Source: Amorphochlora amoebiformis
Lineage: Eukaryota; Cercozoa; Chlorarachniophyceae
Direction of reading: 5' to 3'
Assembly (NCBI GenBank): GCA_054601695.1
Contig: BAAHQB010000005.1
Coordinates: 248,001-312,000, forward strand
DNA: 64,000 nucleotides
In this document: positions 1 to 64,000 of the stretch, piece by piece
Position numbering within the stretch: position 1 is the first letter of the stretch
How the letters are laid out: each line of letters begins with the position of its first letter
Notes under the pieces: model-generated
Told to the model about the DNA's origin: nothing
The model's input: only the letters and a program-made list of their open reading frames with translations
Database searches by the model: none
Translations under genes and position numbers: made by a program

Positions 1-47
<47 letters not shown>

Positions 48-116
48 GATGAATTTGTTCGCACATTAACACAGTTATAAGTATATATATACATACATAC
101 ACACACACACACACAC

Positions 117-151
<35 letters not shown>

Positions 152-312
152 AATAAATGCTTCTATTATATTCAGGTATATCTGGGATAATATATATATA
201 TATATATATATATTTATGTATATATATATATGTATATAATGAGGAATACATTTATACATTAACACGTAAGTATATCTGTACATTCATACATATAGGTATA
301 TATATATATATC

Positions 313-344
<32 letters not shown>

Positions 345-474
345 TATGTATAAATGTATATATTATTCAGGTATATGTGGTATAAATATTTACATATATA
401 TATTATATATATATATATATCTATAATATATACATATATATATATATATATATTGTATATTAATAGACATACAC

Positions 475-37684
<37,210 letters not shown>

Positions 37685-37992
37685 TTGCTTGTCGGGAGCA
37701 CAAATGGATTGCCCTCATAGATGTGACTAGAGGTGACAAGGCATAAAATCACCCGAAATTTACAAAAAGTCGTCGGATTTATTTTTTCGCTAGAATCTTC
37801 ATCGGCGCGTCCGCCGACCCACTATTTACTTTTAAATTAATCTTGGTAAAGTCACCAAGTTTCATACAGATTCATCAATCGTGGACAAATGTGACATGTG
37901 TGCAAGTCATCCATGGTGACACAGTGACATTGTCACGCACCGTGACAATCCGCCATTCTCCTTTGGGCCCCGTCAACCGGTGAACGTCCTCA
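37685..37992. promoter_or_regulatory. Bidirectional promoter region between the two divergent genes
   Basis: The two start codons face away from each other across 308 bp, without the TA or telomere repeats that fill the rest of the window. The motif GTGACA occurs at 37733, 37891, 37916, 37924 and 37942, and with TGTCAC at 37931 it forms a 13-bp inverted repeat (37924-37936). This clustering suggests bound regulatory sites, but no known factor is assigned. No clear TATA element is seen. Confidence 0.6.
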
Positions 37993-63984
<25,992 letters not shown>

Positions 63985-64000
63985 ATATTAAATATATAAG

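Overview
The window is eukaryotic nuclear DNA, almost certainly from an intron-dense protist. About 85-90% of it is simple-sequence DNA: long (TA)n tracts, (TTAGGG)n/(CCCTAA)n telomere-type arrays, (GA)n/(CT)n tracts and assorted minisatellites. I did not identify the species. Most long open frames here are translated repeats (poly-Ile/Tyr from TA, Leu-Gly/Arg-Val/Leu-Thr/Pro-Asn from TTAGGG, Ser-Leu/Arg-Glu from CT/GA) and are not genes.

Reading only the non-repeat islands, joining AG...GT boundaries and requiring reading phase to carry across each junction, gives two divergent genes that fill the window. They start 308 bp apart (37,685-37,992), which is a likely bidirectional promoter.

Gene 1 (+ strand, ATG at 37,993, running off the right edge) is VPS15/PIK3R4, the protein-kinase-like regulatory subunit of the class III PI3-kinase. 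It shows an MGN myristoylation start, a kinase-like domain with HGD, DFA and APE motifs, then HEAT repeats. I find 40 exons of 17-175 nt (about 791 codons) over 26 kb; the expected WD40 part lies outside. Phase is continuous over all 39 junctions.

Gene 2 (- strand, ATG at 37,684, running off the left edge) has about 58 exons and about 1,530 codons. Phase carries across all junctions but one. The protein is helix-rich with solenoid-like stretches; I do not recognise the family.

The most unusual feature is what fills the introns. At about 20 exon boundaries, a short piece consisting of the splice site plus the adjoining exon edge has been copied one to many times into the neighbouring intron, same orientation, separated by TA tracts. 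Telomere-type repeats also supply real splice boundaries (GTTAGG or GTAACC donors; CCCTAG, CCTAAG or CTCAG acceptors), and CT/CCCTAA repeats sit preferentially on the sense strand of each gene. A few introns appear to be GC-AG. All exon boundaries are read by eye, without transcripts; the homology calls rest on my knowledge of the VPS15 family, not on a search.
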